Shown here in pieces: positions 54,084-64,000 of a stretch of 64,000 bases of DNA; position 1 is the stretch's first letter; each line of letters opens with the position of its first letter. Source of the stretch: Collimonas sp. OK242 (lineage in GTDB: Bacteria > Pseudomonadota > Gammaproteobacteria > Burkholderiales > Burkholderiaceae_D); contig NZ_FNOR01000013.1 in the NCBI RefSeq assembly GCF_900107095.1, positions 62,001 through 126,000 of the forward strand, in the 5' to 3' direction. Both the position numbers and the translations under genes were made by a program. The notes beneath the pieces are model-generated. The model made no database searches, was not told where the DNA came from, and saw nothing but the letters and a program-made list of their open reading frames with translations.

Positions 54084-55064
54084 TCAGGATTTGGCCAGGT
54101 CGGACAATTTACGGTTGATGTCGTCCAGCTTGCTTTTCCTGTCTTCGGCGCTCAGGTTGGCATCCGCTTCCAGCTTGCCTTTTTGCTTGAACAGTTCCAG
54201 TTGACGGATAGGGTTCAGCTGGGCATCGCTGGAGGCTTCAAAACCGCTGTATGTCAGCTTGGCCAGTTGCGCCTTTTCCTGTGCTGCGTTAGGACCGGTC
54301 TTGCCGTAGTTGACGAAGAAATCCTTGATCTTGGCTTTGACGTCTGCCGGCAGGTCTTTACGCCATACCAGCGGATCGGCTGCGATCAACGGCGATTTCC
54401 AGACAATCCGGACTTCCTTGGCAACCGCCGGCTGACGCTCTTCGATCCGGGCCATGGTGTCCGAGGCGAACACGGCGGCATCGATCTGCTTGTTGGCGAC
54501 CGCCAGGATATTGGCTTCGTGATTGGAAGTGCGGATCACTTTAAACGCAGTCTTCGAATCGACGTTGTTTTTGGCGAAAATGTAATAGCTGGGAACCAGG
54601 AAACCGGAAGTCGAATTCGGATCGCCAATACCGAAGGTCAGTCCCTTGGCATTTTTCAAGATGTCTTCAATACTCTTGTTCGGGCTGTCTTTTTGCACGC
54701 CCACCAGGCTGTAGTAACCGGCGCTGCCATCCGGATTGAGCACGTGCGCGAACACTTCGCCGCTGGCGCGATCCACCGCTTCCATCGCCGACTTGTTGCC
54801 GAACCAGCCCATCTGTACTTTACCGAAGCGCATGCCTTCGATAATGCCGGCGTAGTCGGAAGCGAAGAAACCATTCACCTTGATGCCTGTGCGCTTGCTC
54901 AGTTCATCCAGCACCGGCTGCCAGTCTTGCTTCAGGTTCTTCGACGATTCGGTCGAAATAATGCCGAAGTTCAGTTCTTTGACGTCGTCGGCAAGGGCCA
55001 CGGAAGCCGTCGCTGCCAGCAGCGCCACTGTCATTGCAGCGCCGGAAAATAATTTTGCAAGCAT
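54084..55064 (-). CDS. phnD: Phosphonate ABC transporter substrate-binding protein PhnD
   Basis: This 326-residue periplasmic protein has a signal peptide ending TASVALA-DD. It keeps LNFGIISTESSKNLKQDWQPVLDEL, FFASDYAGIIEGMRFGKVQMGWFG and GDPNSTSGFLVPSYY, the phosphonate-binding (PhnD/PtxB) motifs with Ser/Thr anion contacts. Start 55064 follows AGGAG. The ligand could be 2-aminoethylphosphonate, phosphite or hypophosphite; the genes alone do not tell. Confidence 0.91.
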   Translation of the reverse strand: MLAKLFSGAAMTVALLAATASVALADDVKELNFGIISTESSKNLKQDWQPVLDELSKRTGIKVNGFFASDYAGIIEGMRFGKVQMGWFGNKSAMEAVDRASGEVFAHVLNPDGSAGYYSLVGVQKDSPNKSIEDILKNAKGLTFGIGDPNSTSGFLVPSYYIFAKNNVDSKTAFKVIRTSNHEANILAVANKQIDAAVFASDTMARIEERQPAVAKEVRIVWKSPLIAADPLVWRKDLPADVKAKIKDFFVNYGKTGPNAAQEKAQLAKLTYSGFEASSDAQLNPIRQLELFKQKGKLEADANLSAEDRKSKLDDINRKLSDLAKS

Positions 55065-55139
55065 GATTTGAAACTCCTGATTGAAAGGGATGACGAGAGG
55101 GGCGGCGATAAGGATGAAATTCAATGACGGATTGCGCGT

Positions 55140-56000
55140 TCAGGCCGCGACTGCCAGCGCCGGTATGCTATCGAACGGCGTTGGCACCGCGGCGGTCGGC
55201 CGGGTCAGACTGTTGGAGCCGCCCAGGATGTCCTCTGCCTCGCTGCCGTACAGCTCGCGCAGCATCGCTTCCGTCAAGGCGCTGGACGGGCCGTCGTACA
55301 CCACACGGCCTTTGTGCAGGGCCACAGTGCGCGCGCAGAAGCGCAAGGCCACATCGACCTGATGCAGCGACACGATGACCGTGCTGCGGTCACGCTGGTT
55401 GACGTCGGCCAGCGTTTGCATCACGCGCCGCGCCGATTCCGGATCCAGCGATGCGATCGGCTCGTCGGCCAGCACCACGCGCGCCTTCTGCACGATGGTG
55501 CGGGCAATCGCAGCCCGTTGCTGCTGGCCGCCGGAGAGCGCGGAAGCGCGTTTGTAGGCGTGCTCGGAAATGCCGACCCGCGCCAGCGCTTCCAGGCCCA
55601 GCGCTTTCTCTTCGGCGGTAAATATTTTGAAGCAGCTGCGCCAGAGCGGCATGCGTGACAGGCCGCCGGTTAACACATTGGTCAAGACCGGCAGGCGGCC
55701 CACCAGGTTGAATTGCTGAAAGACAAAACCGACGTTGGCGCGCACCGCGCGGATATTGCGGTCGACGACGCCATCCTTCTGCACCGCATGGCCGTCGATG
55801 GAGATTGTGCCGCCGCTGTTATCTGCGGCCATCAATCCGGAAATATGCCGTAAAAGAGTCGATTTTCCAGAGCCGGATGCGCCGATCAGCGCCACCATCT
55901 CGCCTTGCGCGAAACGCAGGCTGACGTTGTCTAGGGCGCGGAATCCGCCGCGGAAGGTCTTTGACAAACCGTTGATTTCAACCATGATATTGACCGCCAT
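55140..56000 (-). CDS. phnC: Phosphonate ABC transporter ATP-binding protein PhnC
   Basis: This 286-residue cytoplasmic ATPase has Walker [11 protein letters not shown]-loop [18 protein letters not shown] (family-specific), signature [13 protein letters not shown] and Walker [13 protein letters not shown] with switch His in [11 protein letters not shown]. Starts at 56000 or 55985 are both possible with weak ribosome sites. It is the first gene of phnCDE. A PhoB-like box with a -10 lies 20-64 bases upstream, in keeping with phosphate-starvation control. Confidence 0.9.
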   Translation of the reverse strand: MAVNIMVEINGLSKTFRGGFRALDNVSLRFAQGEMVALIGASGSGKSTLLRHISGLMAADNSGGTISIDGHAVQKDGVVDRNIRAVRANVGFVFQQFNLVGRLPVLTNVLTGGLSRMPLWRSCFKIFTAEEKALGLEALARVGISEHAYKRASALSGGQQQRAAIARTIVQKARVVLADEPIASLDPESARRVMQTLADVNQRDRSTVIVSLHQVDVALRFCARTVALHKGRVVYDGPSSALTEAMLRELYGSEAEDILGGSNSLTRPTAAVPTPFDSIPALAVAA

Positions 56001-56019
56001 TGCGCTTTTGAATGGCCGA

Positions 56020-56064
56020 AGTATTGCGGTCAAATATGTCAGGCGTATGAAGTTTCTATGACCA
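56020..56064 (-). promoter_or_regulatory. PhoB box and -10 of phnCDE
   Basis: On the minus strand three 7-mers recur every 11 bases: TGGTCAT (56064-56058), ACTTCAT (56053-56047) and CTGACAT (56042-56036); the last matches the PhoB consensus CTGTCAT at six of seven positions. Ten bases later comes AATACT (56025-56020) as a -10. This is the geometry of PhoB-activated promoters. Confidence 0.7.
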
Positions 56065-56246
56065 TTCGGTTACAACAAAGCAAGGCGGATATCTTCAGCA
56101 AGCGTGTTTAGTCCCGTCTTTTCCAAGCTTTACTGGTTCGGCAAAGGAAGGCGCTGTTGAGCAACGACAGGAGACGGCCGGATCGGCTGTATTGGAAACG
56201 CACCGCCATCACTGGCATGTGGTTGGATTGGCAACGCCTATGCGAT

Positions 56247-57368
56247 CTAACGCTGGACGATGATCGGCGTAGCGCCGGAGCGTTGCCGGATCTGTTGCAA
56301 GACGCTGTCGGCGTCAATCCGGCTGGTGTACGGACCGGCATACAGACGATACAGGCCATTCACCGCGATGCTGTCGAGCGAAGCGACCAGCCCGGACAAC
56401 TCCTGCATCAAGCGAGCGCGGGCGCCGTCGGCATTGGCTTGCTGCGAATATGCGCCGAACTGTAGGTAATATCCGGCGGCCAGCGAACTGCTGTTGCCGG
56501 TGGCCGCGCTTGCGCTTGGCGCCTGCGCCTGTCCTTGCACCTGAGGCTCTGGATTTATGAGCAACGGTTGCGCGCTCAACACCGGCATGTCGACCGCTTC
56601 GGTAGTCACTGCGGCGGCGGCCGTGTTGTCCCTGGCCGGCTCGCTCTTGACCGGCGCCGTCGCTGTCTGCGATGCCGGCGCGTTGCCGCGCTGTTTATTA
56701 AGAGCGTCGATATCCGCCGGCAGCAAGCGTTCCACCTCCAGCTGGCTGCTGCCGCTGCCCAGATAACCCAGTTTCAGCGCTGCGGTATAAGACAGGTCGA
56801 TGATGCGGCTCGAGTGGAACGGCCCCCGGTCATTGATACGCACAATCACCTGTGCGCCGGTTTTCAGATTGGTCACCCGGGCATAGGATGGGATCGGCAA
56901 GGTTGGATGGGCGGCTGTCATCTTGTACATATCGTACAGTTCGCCGGATGATGTTTTTTGCTTATGGAATTTCTTGCCGTACCAGCTGCCGATGCCGCGC
57001 TGCTTGAACGGCTGGTCGTCTGTCAGCGGGGTGTACGTCTTGCCAAACACGACATACGGCTTGTTGCCTGTGCGCGAGTAGGGTTCAACTACGGGAATCG
57101 CATCCGGGGTATCTAACAGCCCTTCCGGCGTGGCGTCGCCCGGACCGTCATCCTTGTAGTAGCCGCCGCGCCCCGAGCCTGCCGGGGGCAGCGCGGGCCC
57201 GTTACGGCCGGCGATATTGCCGGAAGAACCGGATTTGACCGGCGCAGACGGCGTGGAAGATGTTGGCGGCGCGCTGCCGCAGCCGGCCAGAATCAGCGAC
57301 AGCAGCAAGGCACTGGAATATGTAACAACGTTGCAGCGACGGAGTTTGCCGCTTTGCTTACCTATCAT
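56247..57368 (-). CDS. rlpA: Septal ring lytic transglycosylase RlpA family lipoprotein
   Basis: This 373-residue lipoprotein has a lipobox (LILAGCGS, Cys near residue 30), a Pro/Ser-rich stretch, the double-psi beta-barrel of RlpA at about 115-215 (GIGSWYGKKFHKQKTSSGE, MYKMTAAHPTLP, VRINDRGPF, SRIIDLSYTAALKLG) and a C-terminal SPOR domain (about 295-373; YYLQFGAYSQQANAD, RLYAGPY) that targets denuded septal peptidoglycan. The Asp in INDRGP is the probable catalytic residue. It closes the rod-shape cluster. Confidence 0.92.
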   Translation of the reverse strand: MIGKQSGKLRRCNVVTYSSALLLSLILAGCGSAPPTSSTPSAPVKSGSSGNIAGRNGPALPPAGSGRGGYYKDDGPGDATPEGLLDTPDAIPVVEPYSRTGNKPYVVFGKTYTPLTDDQPFKQRGIGSWYGKKFHKQKTSSGELYDMYKMTAAHPTLPIPSYARVTNLKTGAQVIVRINDRGPFHSSRIIDLSYTAALKLGYLGSGSSQLEVERLLPADIDALNKQRGNAPASQTATAPVKSEPARDNTAAAAVTTEAVDMPVLSAQPLLINPEPQVQGQAQAPSASAATGNSSSLAAGYYLQFGAYSQQANADGARARLMQELSGLVASLDSIAVNGLYRLYAGPYTSRIDADSVLQQIRQRSGATPIIVQR

Positions 57369-57444
57369 GCACTCTCCTGACGGCGTTTGAACACAAATAA
57401 TTGCATGAATGGACCCGACTTTTGCTACACAAGTTCAACCAAGA

Positions 57445-58557
57445 TCAAGTCTGTATCAATTTGCGGTGGCGCTGGATGCTCATCAATATGCCGGCGCCCA
57501 GCCCCAGGGTGACCAGTGCGGTGCCACCATAACTCATGAATGGCAAAGGTACGCCAACTACCGGCAAAATGCCACTGACCATGCCCATATTGACAAATGC
57601 ATAAGTAAAGAAGATCAATGTGATGGACCCGGCCAGCAGGCGCGTGAACATGGTGGGTGCGTTGACCGCGATCATCATGCCGCGGCCGATCAGCAACATA
57701 TACAGGAACAACAAGACGCCGTTGCCGATCATGCCGAATTCTTCGGAAAATACCGCAAAAATAAAATCGGTGGTGCGTTCCGGGATAAATTCCAGATGCG
57801 CTTGCGTGCCTTTCAGCCAGCCCTTGCCAAAAATCCCGCCGGAGCCGACCGCGATGGTCGACTGGATGATATGGAAGCCTTTGCCGAGCGGATCCGAAGT
57901 AGGATCGATCAGCATCATCACGCGTTGCCGCTGATAGTCGTGCAACACCGACCACAGCACCGGCAGGCTGGCGCCGACGGCGACTGCCAGGCCGATCAGG
58001 ATGCGCCACGACAAGCCGGCCAGGAAGATCACATAGAATCCCGCCGCCAGCACCAGGGTGCCGGTCCCCAGATCCGGTTGCCTGATGATCAAGCCGACCG
58101 GCAGCACCAGCAAGATTGCCGCCACTAGGTAATCACGCCAGGTGATCATGCCTTCGCGCTTCTGGAAATACCAGGCCAGCATCAACGGCATCGCGATTTT
58201 CATGATTTCCGAAGGCTGGATCACCATGCCGATATTGATCCAGCGGCGCGAACCTTTTTTTACTATCCCGAACAGCGCCACCGCGATCAGCAGCGATACG
58301 CCCAGCGCGTAGGCCGGTATCGCAAACCGCATCAGGGTCTGCGGCGGAATATTCGCGGCGATCCACATGATGACGAACGCCACCAGGATATTGCGCAACT
58401 GGTCTTCGACTCTTCCTGGAAAATCGATCCCGGCCGAATACAAGGTGACGATGCCGACTGACAATATCAAAAACATGATCAGCGACAGGGCGCCGTCAAA
58501 CACCGCAATATGCGATTTGATGTTTTGCCAGACGCTATGTTTATCGGTCAGATTCAT
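57445..58557 (-). CDS. rodA: Rod shape-determining peptidoglycan polymerase RodA (SEDS)
   Basis: This 370-residue inner-membrane glycosyltransferase has about ten membrane segments and the SEDS motifs WINIGMVIQPSEIMKIAMPL, QPDLGTGTLVLAAG and EEFGMIGNGVLL, with LPFMSYGGTALVTLGLGAGIL near the end. With PBP2 it makes side-wall peptidoglycan in the elongasome. It begins 8 bases after the mrdA stop. Confidence 0.93.
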   Translation of the reverse strand: MNLTDKHSVWQNIKSHIAVFDGALSLIMFLILSVGIVTLYSAGIDFPGRVEDQLRNILVAFVIMWIAANIPPQTLMRFAIPAYALGVSLLIAVALFGIVKKGSRRWINIGMVIQPSEIMKIAMPLMLAWYFQKREGMITWRDYLVAAILLVLPVGLIIRQPDLGTGTLVLAAGFYVIFLAGLSWRILIGLAVAVGASLPVLWSVLHDYQRQRVMMLIDPTSDPLGKGFHIIQSTIAVGSGGIFGKGWLKGTQAHLEFIPERTTDFIFAVFSEEFGMIGNGVLLFLYMLLIGRGMMIAVNAPTMFTRLLAGSITLIFFTYAFVNMGMVSGILPVVGVPLPFMSYGGTALVTLGLGAGILMSIQRHRKLIQT

Positions 58558-58565
58558 GGTTCCAA

Positions 58566-60569
58566 TTACTCGCGATTACCCGGGGTTTCTTCGCCCGGCT
58601 TATAGGCGTCTTCAGTATTCTCGCCAGCCTTGGCCTGACTTTCCCGCTGTGCCGGCGCGGCATCGTCTTCCGCCGACACCGGCGCCGCTGCCGGCGACGC
58701 GGCCTTGTCGCTGTCCCCCGGACGTTTGCCTAGCAAATAGAAATCCAGTGCCTTGCGCACGATCGGTGCCGCAGCAGCGGCGCCGAAGCCGCCGTTTTCG
58801 ACAATCACCGCAATCGCGATGCGCGGCTTGTCGGCGGGTGCGAACGCGGTATACCAGGCATTATCCGCCAGGCGCGTGCCATTGTGCCTCTTGTCGTATT
58901 TTTCACCTTGTTTGATGCTTAAGACCTGGGCGGTTCCGGTTTTGCCGCCCGATTCATAACCGGCGCCGGCAAACGTTGCTCTCCCGGTGCCTTCGTGCGT
59001 TACACCCACCATCGCCTTCTTGATGAAATCGATATTTTCCTGCTTCAGCGGAATGCGGTAACTTTCCTTCGGCACGGTTTCCGTTCGCGTGCGCGTCGTG
59101 CCGTCTTCGATGATCTTTACCAGATGCGGTTTCATCACTACCCCATCGTTGACCAAGGTCGCTACCGCGTGCGCCATCTGCAGCGGCGTAAAAGCATTGA
59201 AGCCCTGGCCGATTCCAAGTGAAATCGTATCGCCTCCGACCCACTTCTGCGCTGCCACCCGTTTGTAGTATTTGCGCTTCCAGTCGGTCGACGGCAATAT
59301 TCCGCGCTGCTCGTGCTCCAGGTCGATGCCGGTAAGCTGGCCGAAACCGAACGGCTTCATGAAATCGTGGATGGTGTCGGGGCCCAGGTCGTTGGCCAGC
59401 ATGTAGTAGTAGGTATCGCAAGATTCAACGATGGACCGGTACATGTCCACCCGCCCGTGGCCGCCTACCTTGTCGTCGCGGAACTGGTGCCCGCCCAGCA
59501 TGAAATAGCCGATATCGTTGATGGCGAAAGAAGTGGTGCGTTTGCCCAGCTCCAGCGCCGCCAGCGCCATGAACGGCTTGTAGGTCGACCCGGGCGCATA
59601 AGTGCCGCTCATCGGGCGATTGATCAACGGGTGATCGGGCGAATTATTCAGCTCGTCCCAGCTTTGCTGATCGATGCCTTCGACAAACAGATTGGGGTCG
59701 AACGACGGCTGCGAGACATACGCCAGCACGTCGCCGGTGGACGGCTCGATCGCCACCAGCGCGCCGCGGCGATCGCCGAACGCTTCCTCTACCACCTTCT
59801 GCAGTTCGATATCGATCGACAGGATCAGGTTGTTGCCCGGTACCGCAGAAACGTGCGACATGCTGCGCACCGCGCGTCCGCTGGCAGCGATTTCGATTTC
59901 CTCGTAGCCGGTGGTGCCGTGCAACTGCTGCTCGTAACTCTTTTCCAGGCCATCCTTGCCGATATAGCTGGTGCCCTTATAGTTGGCGGCATCGTCGCTG
60001 TCGTCGATGCGGTCGGCATCCTTCTGGTTGATGCGGCCGATGTAACCGATCACGTGCGCCGCCACTTCGCCCAGCGGATATTGACGGAACAAGCGCGCCT
60101 GCACATCGATCCCCGGGAAGCGATAACGCTGCGCGGTGAAGCGCGCCACTTCCTCGTCGCTCAGACGGGTGCGGATCGGCAGGCTGGCAAAACTCTTGGA
60201 ATCTTCCAGCAACTTCTTGAAGCGACGCCGGTCTTTCGGCGTAATGCTGACCACCTGCGCCAGTTCGTCGATCACGCTGTCGAGATCGCCTTTGATTTTG
60301 GAACGGGTGACTTCCAGCGTATAGGCAGAATAATTGCGCGCCAGGATGGCGCCGTTGCGGTCCATGATCAGGCCGCGGTTCGGCACTACCGGCACCAGCG
60401 AAATCCGATTGTCCTCGGCTTGCGCGGCGTAGGCATCGTGGCGCACCATTTGCAACCAGATAAAACGCGCGCCCAGCAAGCCGAAACAGATCAGCACAAA
60501 AATCACGGCCGCCGAGATCCGCAACCGGAAATTTCGTAGTTCGCGCTCGGTGTTTTTAAATTCGGTCAT
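58566..60569 (-). CDS. mrdA: Penicillin-binding protein 2 (MrdA)
   Basis: This 667-residue inner-membrane transpeptidase has an N-terminal anchor (ISAAVIFVLICFGLLGARF), a dimerisation domain and a transpeptidase domain with SxxK in GSTYKP, SxD-type SCD and KTG in GGKTGTAQ. The tail after residue 600 is long, Ala/Glu/Pro-rich and likely disordered. Start 60569 (MTEFKNTE) is preferred over 60605. It cross-links side-wall peptidoglycan together with RodA. Confidence 0.93.
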   Translation of the reverse strand: MTEFKNTERELRNFRLRISAAVIFVLICFGLLGARFIWLQMVRHDAYAAQAEDNRISLVPVVPNRGLIMDRNGAILARNYSAYTLEVTRSKIKGDLDSVIDELAQVVSITPKDRRRFKKLLEDSKSFASLPIRTRLSDEEVARFTAQRYRFPGIDVQARLFRQYPLGEVAAHVIGYIGRINQKDADRIDDSDDAANYKGTSYIGKDGLEKSYEQQLHGTTGYEEIEIAASGRAVRSMSHVSAVPGNNLILSIDIELQKVVEEAFGDRRGALVAIEPSTGDVLAYVSQPSFDPNLFVEGIDQQSWDELNNSPDHPLINRPMSGTYAPGSTYKPFMALAALELGKRTTSFAINDIGYFMLGGHQFRDDKVGGHGRVDMYRSIVESCDTYYYMLANDLGPDTIHDFMKPFGFGQLTGIDLEHEQRGILPSTDWKRKYYKRVAAQKWVGGDTISLGIGQGFNAFTPLQMAHAVATLVNDGVVMKPHLVKIIEDGTTRTRTETVPKESYRIPLKQENIDFIKKAMVGVTHEGTGRATFAGAGYESGGKTGTAQVLSIKQGEKYDKRHNGTRLADNAWYTAFAPADKPRIAIAVIVENGGFGAAAAAPIVRKALDFYLLGKRPGDSDKAASPAAAPVSAEDDAAPAQRESQAKAGENTEDAYKPGEETPGNRE

Positions 60570-60634
60570 GGATAAGCTAAGGCTAAAGCTGGCATCGGGC
60601 AGCAATTGGCATCATCTGCCGCAGGCGGTGAATA

Positions 60635-61147
60635 TCAAATCGGGCGATTGTCATCGCGGTCGACCGCACGGCGTTGCGGCGCCAGCAACAGCCACACCAC
60701 CAACGGCCACAACGCCACGCAGACAAAGCTTTCGGAAAAATACAGCCAGCCCGGGAACTTGCCGCTGACAGACATGCGGATGATCAGCTGTATCAACTGC
60801 GTCAGCAACATCAAGGGCAACACGTGCAAAGCTTGAATCTCCACCGAAAACCACAGTACGCGGCGATGGATCATGATCGCAAAATACGATAGCAGCGTAT
60901 AAGCCAGCGCATTCTGGCCGAGTAACGTGGCTTCGTGCACATCCATCAGCAAGCCCATGCAAAAGGCAATGCCGATGCCGATCTTGCGCGGTTGGTGAAT
61001 ACTCCAGAACACCAGCACCAGCGCGACGAAATCCGGCACGCCCGGCCACTGCCCCCAGGGCAGCAAATTGAGCAGGAACGCCAGCAGCAATGTCATCGCA
61101 ATGAACAATGGATTGGCGGGCAGCAGGATGTAATGAGGACGCATCAT
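60635..61147 (-). CDS. mreD: Rod shape-determining protein MreD
   Basis: This 170-residue inner-membrane protein has about five membrane segments. It shows PDFVALVLVFWSIHQPRKIGIGIAFCMGLLMDV, given here as overlapping pieces, with the usual GLLMDV motif and the ending VWLLLAPQRR. It overlaps the mreC stop by up to 4 bases (two adjacent ATGs). It assists MreC in the elongasome. Confidence 0.9.
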   Translation of the reverse strand: MMRPHYILLPANPLFIAMTLLLAFLLNLLPWGQWPGVPDFVALVLVFWSIHQPRKIGIGIAFCMGLLMDVHEATLLGQNALAYTLLSYFAIMIHRRVLWFSVEIQALHVLPLMLLTQLIQLIIRMSVSGKFPGWLYFSESFVCVALWPLVVWLLLAPQRRAVDRDDNRPI

Positions 61148-62154
61148 CGGGTACCGGCTCCCTGCGGATTCTTGCGGGCCCCTTCGGGGCTATTGTCTTT
61201 CACTGCTTCTTTCGCAGCCTCTCTGGTTTTGTCGCGCGTGCTTTCGGTCAGCCGGCGCTTGCTGAGTATGTCGGCTTTGCTGTTCGGGACTGCCGCTTCG
61301 TCGTCCGGCCGCGCGGTCGGGCTCGGATCGACCAGCAGGATCAGCAACTGGGTGTGCCTGTCGATGCCGGCGATCGGCTCACAAACGATATGGGCAAATG
61401 CATCGGCCGACTTGGATTCGACCTGCACTACCTTGGCGACCGACAAGCCGGCCGGATAAACGCCGTCGATACCGGAAGTCACCAGCACGTCGCCCTTTTT
61501 GATATCGGCATTGGACGACATGAAGCGCAAATCCAGATACCCGGACTGGCCGCGCCCGTAGGCAACGCTACGCAAGCCGTTGCGCAGCACCTGCACCGGG
61601 ATCGCCTGATCCTTGTCGGTCAGCAGCGTCACCTCGGAGGTAAACGGGAAGACGCGCGTCACCTGGCCAACGATGCCGGCATCGTCAATCACCGGCTGGC
61701 CGGCGGCGACGCCATGCCGCGAACCGCGGTTCATGATCACTTTGCGAGCGAACTGATCGCGCGCGTCGTACAGGATTTCGCTCATCACGGACTTCACCGG
61801 CACACGCTGCTCGGCCCCCAGCAAATTGCGCAGTTGTGCATTTTCTGCGGCTAGCTGTTGCGCCTGCTGCAATTGCTGGGCGCGCTCGCCTTGCCGGCTG
61901 CGCAGCATCTGATTTTCTTTTTCCACCGTCGACAGCGAAGAAAAATAATCGATCACGCGATTGCTTGCATCGCGCGGCATCAGCGCCGCCATCTGCAATG
62001 GATAGAGCGCGGTGCCGACCACCTGGCGCAGCAGCTGCAAAGCATGTATGCGTGAGTCGGCGATCAGCAGCGCCAACGCGAACAGCGTGCATATCACCGC
62101 CTTGGCGCGGGCTGAAGCACCTTGCTTGAAGAGGGGTGGTGGACTGTATTCCAT
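61144..62154 (-). CDS. mreC: Rod shape-determining protein MreC
   Basis: This 336-residue protein has one membrane anchor (VICTLFALALLIAD), a coiled coil (about 70-110, LRSRQGERAQQLQQAQQLAAEN) and the MreC beta domain (GSRHGVAAGQPVIDDAGIVGQV, FMSSNADIKKGDVLVTSG). The last 50 residues are charged and Arg/Lys-rich. It activates PBP2/RodA. The start is ATG 62154, right after a TTG at 62157. Confidence 0.92.
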   Translation of the reverse strand: MEYSPPPLFKQGASARAKAVICTLFALALLIADSRIHALQLLRQVVGTALYPLQMAALMPRDASNRVIDYFSSLSTVEKENQMLRSRQGERAQQLQQAQQLAAENAQLRNLLGAEQRVPVKSVMSEILYDARDQFARKVIMNRGSRHGVAAGQPVIDDAGIVGQVTRVFPFTSEVTLLTDKDQAIPVQVLRNGLRSVAYGRGQSGYLDLRFMSSNADIKKGDVLVTSGIDGVYPAGLSVAKVVQVESKSADAFAHIVCEPIAGIDRHTQLLILLVDPSPTARPDDEAAVPNSKADILSKRRLTESTRDKTREAAKEAVKDNSPEGARKNPQGAGTR

Positions 62155-62320
62155 CAATAATGGACAGGTTCGGTGTGGTCAGTGGCTGGCGGTACGAACA
62201 GATTCATGTCGATACCGCAGATGTAACAACGGGTCGTATGCACAATGCACCGACCCGGTTGCCGCTACCCAACCTCAAGATCAAACTGAAGAAGTTGGGC
62301 AAGCGTCGCATCAGCCTGGA

Positions 62321-63394
<1,074 letters not shown>

Positions 63395-63479
63395 TCAAAC
63401 GTTTTTTAGGGGGGTGTCTAGTATCCGGCGCATGGTAAAGATCTATTACCTGCCGCATGGACGCAACATTCTACCTTAT

Positions 63480-63494
63480 AATTTGACTCAAATT
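63480..63494. promoter_or_regulatory. Dyad symmetry between mreB and gatC
   Basis: AATTTGA-C-TCAAATT is a perfect inverted repeat in the AT-rich promoter region shared by the divergent genes mreB and gatC. It may be a regulator site or chance in AT-rich DNA. Confidence 0.3.
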
Positions 63495-63611
63495 AGGGCG
63501 TATAGCGCTCAAAACGCTTGCTTTTTACAAAAATCCGAGAAGTTATCGGCAAGCAAAGTATTTCTTTTTTAACCATAACAGCAGCAGCGCCCTTGAGCGC
63601 CATCGAAAATC

Positions 63612-63914
63612 ATGTCACTAGCCCTTTCCGACGTTAAGCGCATTGCCAATTTGGCACGCCTCGAACTCACTGAAGACCAGGCCGCTTCCACGCTCGATAA
63701 ACTGAACGGCATTTTCTCGCTGGTCGAGCAAATGCGGGCGGTGGATACCGCCGGCATCGAGCCGCTGAGCCACCCGATTGCCGCGCTGCAGCAGGATTTG
63801 TCGCTGCGCTTGCGCGACGACGTGGTGACCGAGTCGAATCATCGCGAGGAATATCAAAAGGTAGCGCCGGCAACTGAAGACGGCTTGTATCTGGTGCCGA
63901 AAGTAATCGAATAA
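63612..63914 (+). CDS. gatC: Aspartyl/glutamyl-tRNA amidotransferase subunit C
   Basis: This 100-residue protein is the small subunit of GatCAB, which amidates Glu-tRNA(Gln) or Asp-tRNA(Asn). It begins [19 protein letters not shown] and has the GatC segments [16 protein letters not shown] and YLVPKVIE. Length and ending match the family. The 86 bases after its stop do not encode a recognisable GatA start, so gatA must begin further downstream. Confidence 0.93.
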   Translation: MSLALSDVKRIANLARLELTEDQAASTLDKLNGIFSLVEQMRAVDTAGIEPLSHPIAALQQDLSLRLRDDVVTESNHREEYQKVAPATEDGLYLVPKVIE

Positions 63915-64000
63915 GTCGACACATGAATGCATGCGCAATCAATTGATGCACAGCATATTGGTCGCCGCAAGACAAAGCTTGATGGCTTTCATGCGCCACC

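Noticed and set aside
59313-60539. A 408-codon open frame opposite mrdA
   Set aside because: Antisense shadow of PBP2; no start signal or family match.

Overview
The window is a gene-dense stretch of chromosome from a betaproteobacterium of the order Burkholderiales, most likely family Oxalobacteraceae (Collimonas, Herbaspirillum or Janthinobacterium type). The evidence is protein similarity and conserved gene order: envC-ctpA-moeB, slmA beside a pyrimidine 5'-nucleotidase gene, def/fmt opposite LysM-dprA-smg-topB, mreBCD-mrdA-rodA-rlpA, a phasin gene, and a DUF3717-type protein that I know only from Burkholderiales. I see no rRNA, tRNA, insertion sequence, prophage or CRISPR array. The only stretch longer than 300 bases without a gene is 3277-3679, and it holds an FMN riboswitch.

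Layout: 0-3.6 kb carries cell-wall and tail-processing genes, a MoeB/ThiF-like enzyme and a riboswitch-controlled lumazine synthase. 3.7-9.1 kb is a branched-chain amino-acid-type ABC importer with a fused LivM-LivG, then slmA. 9.3-14.7 kb carries a nucleotidase, a TraB/GumN protein, an MnmC with a decayed methyltransferase half and a COG2509 flavoprotein. 14.7-15.3 kb is a toxin-antitoxin pair. 15.4-25.2 kb is the most accessory-looking part: a lipoprotein phosphoesterase with a di-haem peroxidase, a small winged-helix regulator, an orphan MASE1-like membrane protein, and exbD-tonB-receptor-exbB-phospholipase D. 25.2-36.3 kb holds a DODA dioxygenase with DoxX and LysR, a phasin, an M15 peptidase, a patatin, a three-part ferric iron importer and a B12-binding radical SAM protein. 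36.4-42.6 kb is a complete ribose operon. 42.7-52.6 kb carries an aminotransferase, topB, smg, dprA, LysM, def, fmt and a sugar-phosphate mutarotase. 52.6-56.1 kb is an acetyltransferase and phnCDE. 56.2-63.4 kb is the rod-shape cluster, and gatC closes the window.

The most interesting reading concerns phosphorus. Three places carry arrays of 7-base motifs repeated every 11 bases, the geometry of PhoB boxes: before phnCDE, before the phosphoesterase-peroxidase pair and before the MASE1-like gene. In the first two, a -10-like hexamer lies exactly 10 bases beyond the last motif. I infer that 15.4-25.2 kb may be a phosphate-starvation island in which an outer-membrane receptor with its own energy-coupling proteins works with an exported phospholipase D-like enzyme and a phosphoesterase. 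The receptor's cargo is unknown and the regulation is untested. Other notable points are a possible 27-residue membrane protein in the iron-uptake locus, two minisatellite-like repeat arrays, and a perfect 21-base-pair inverted repeat between def and fmt.
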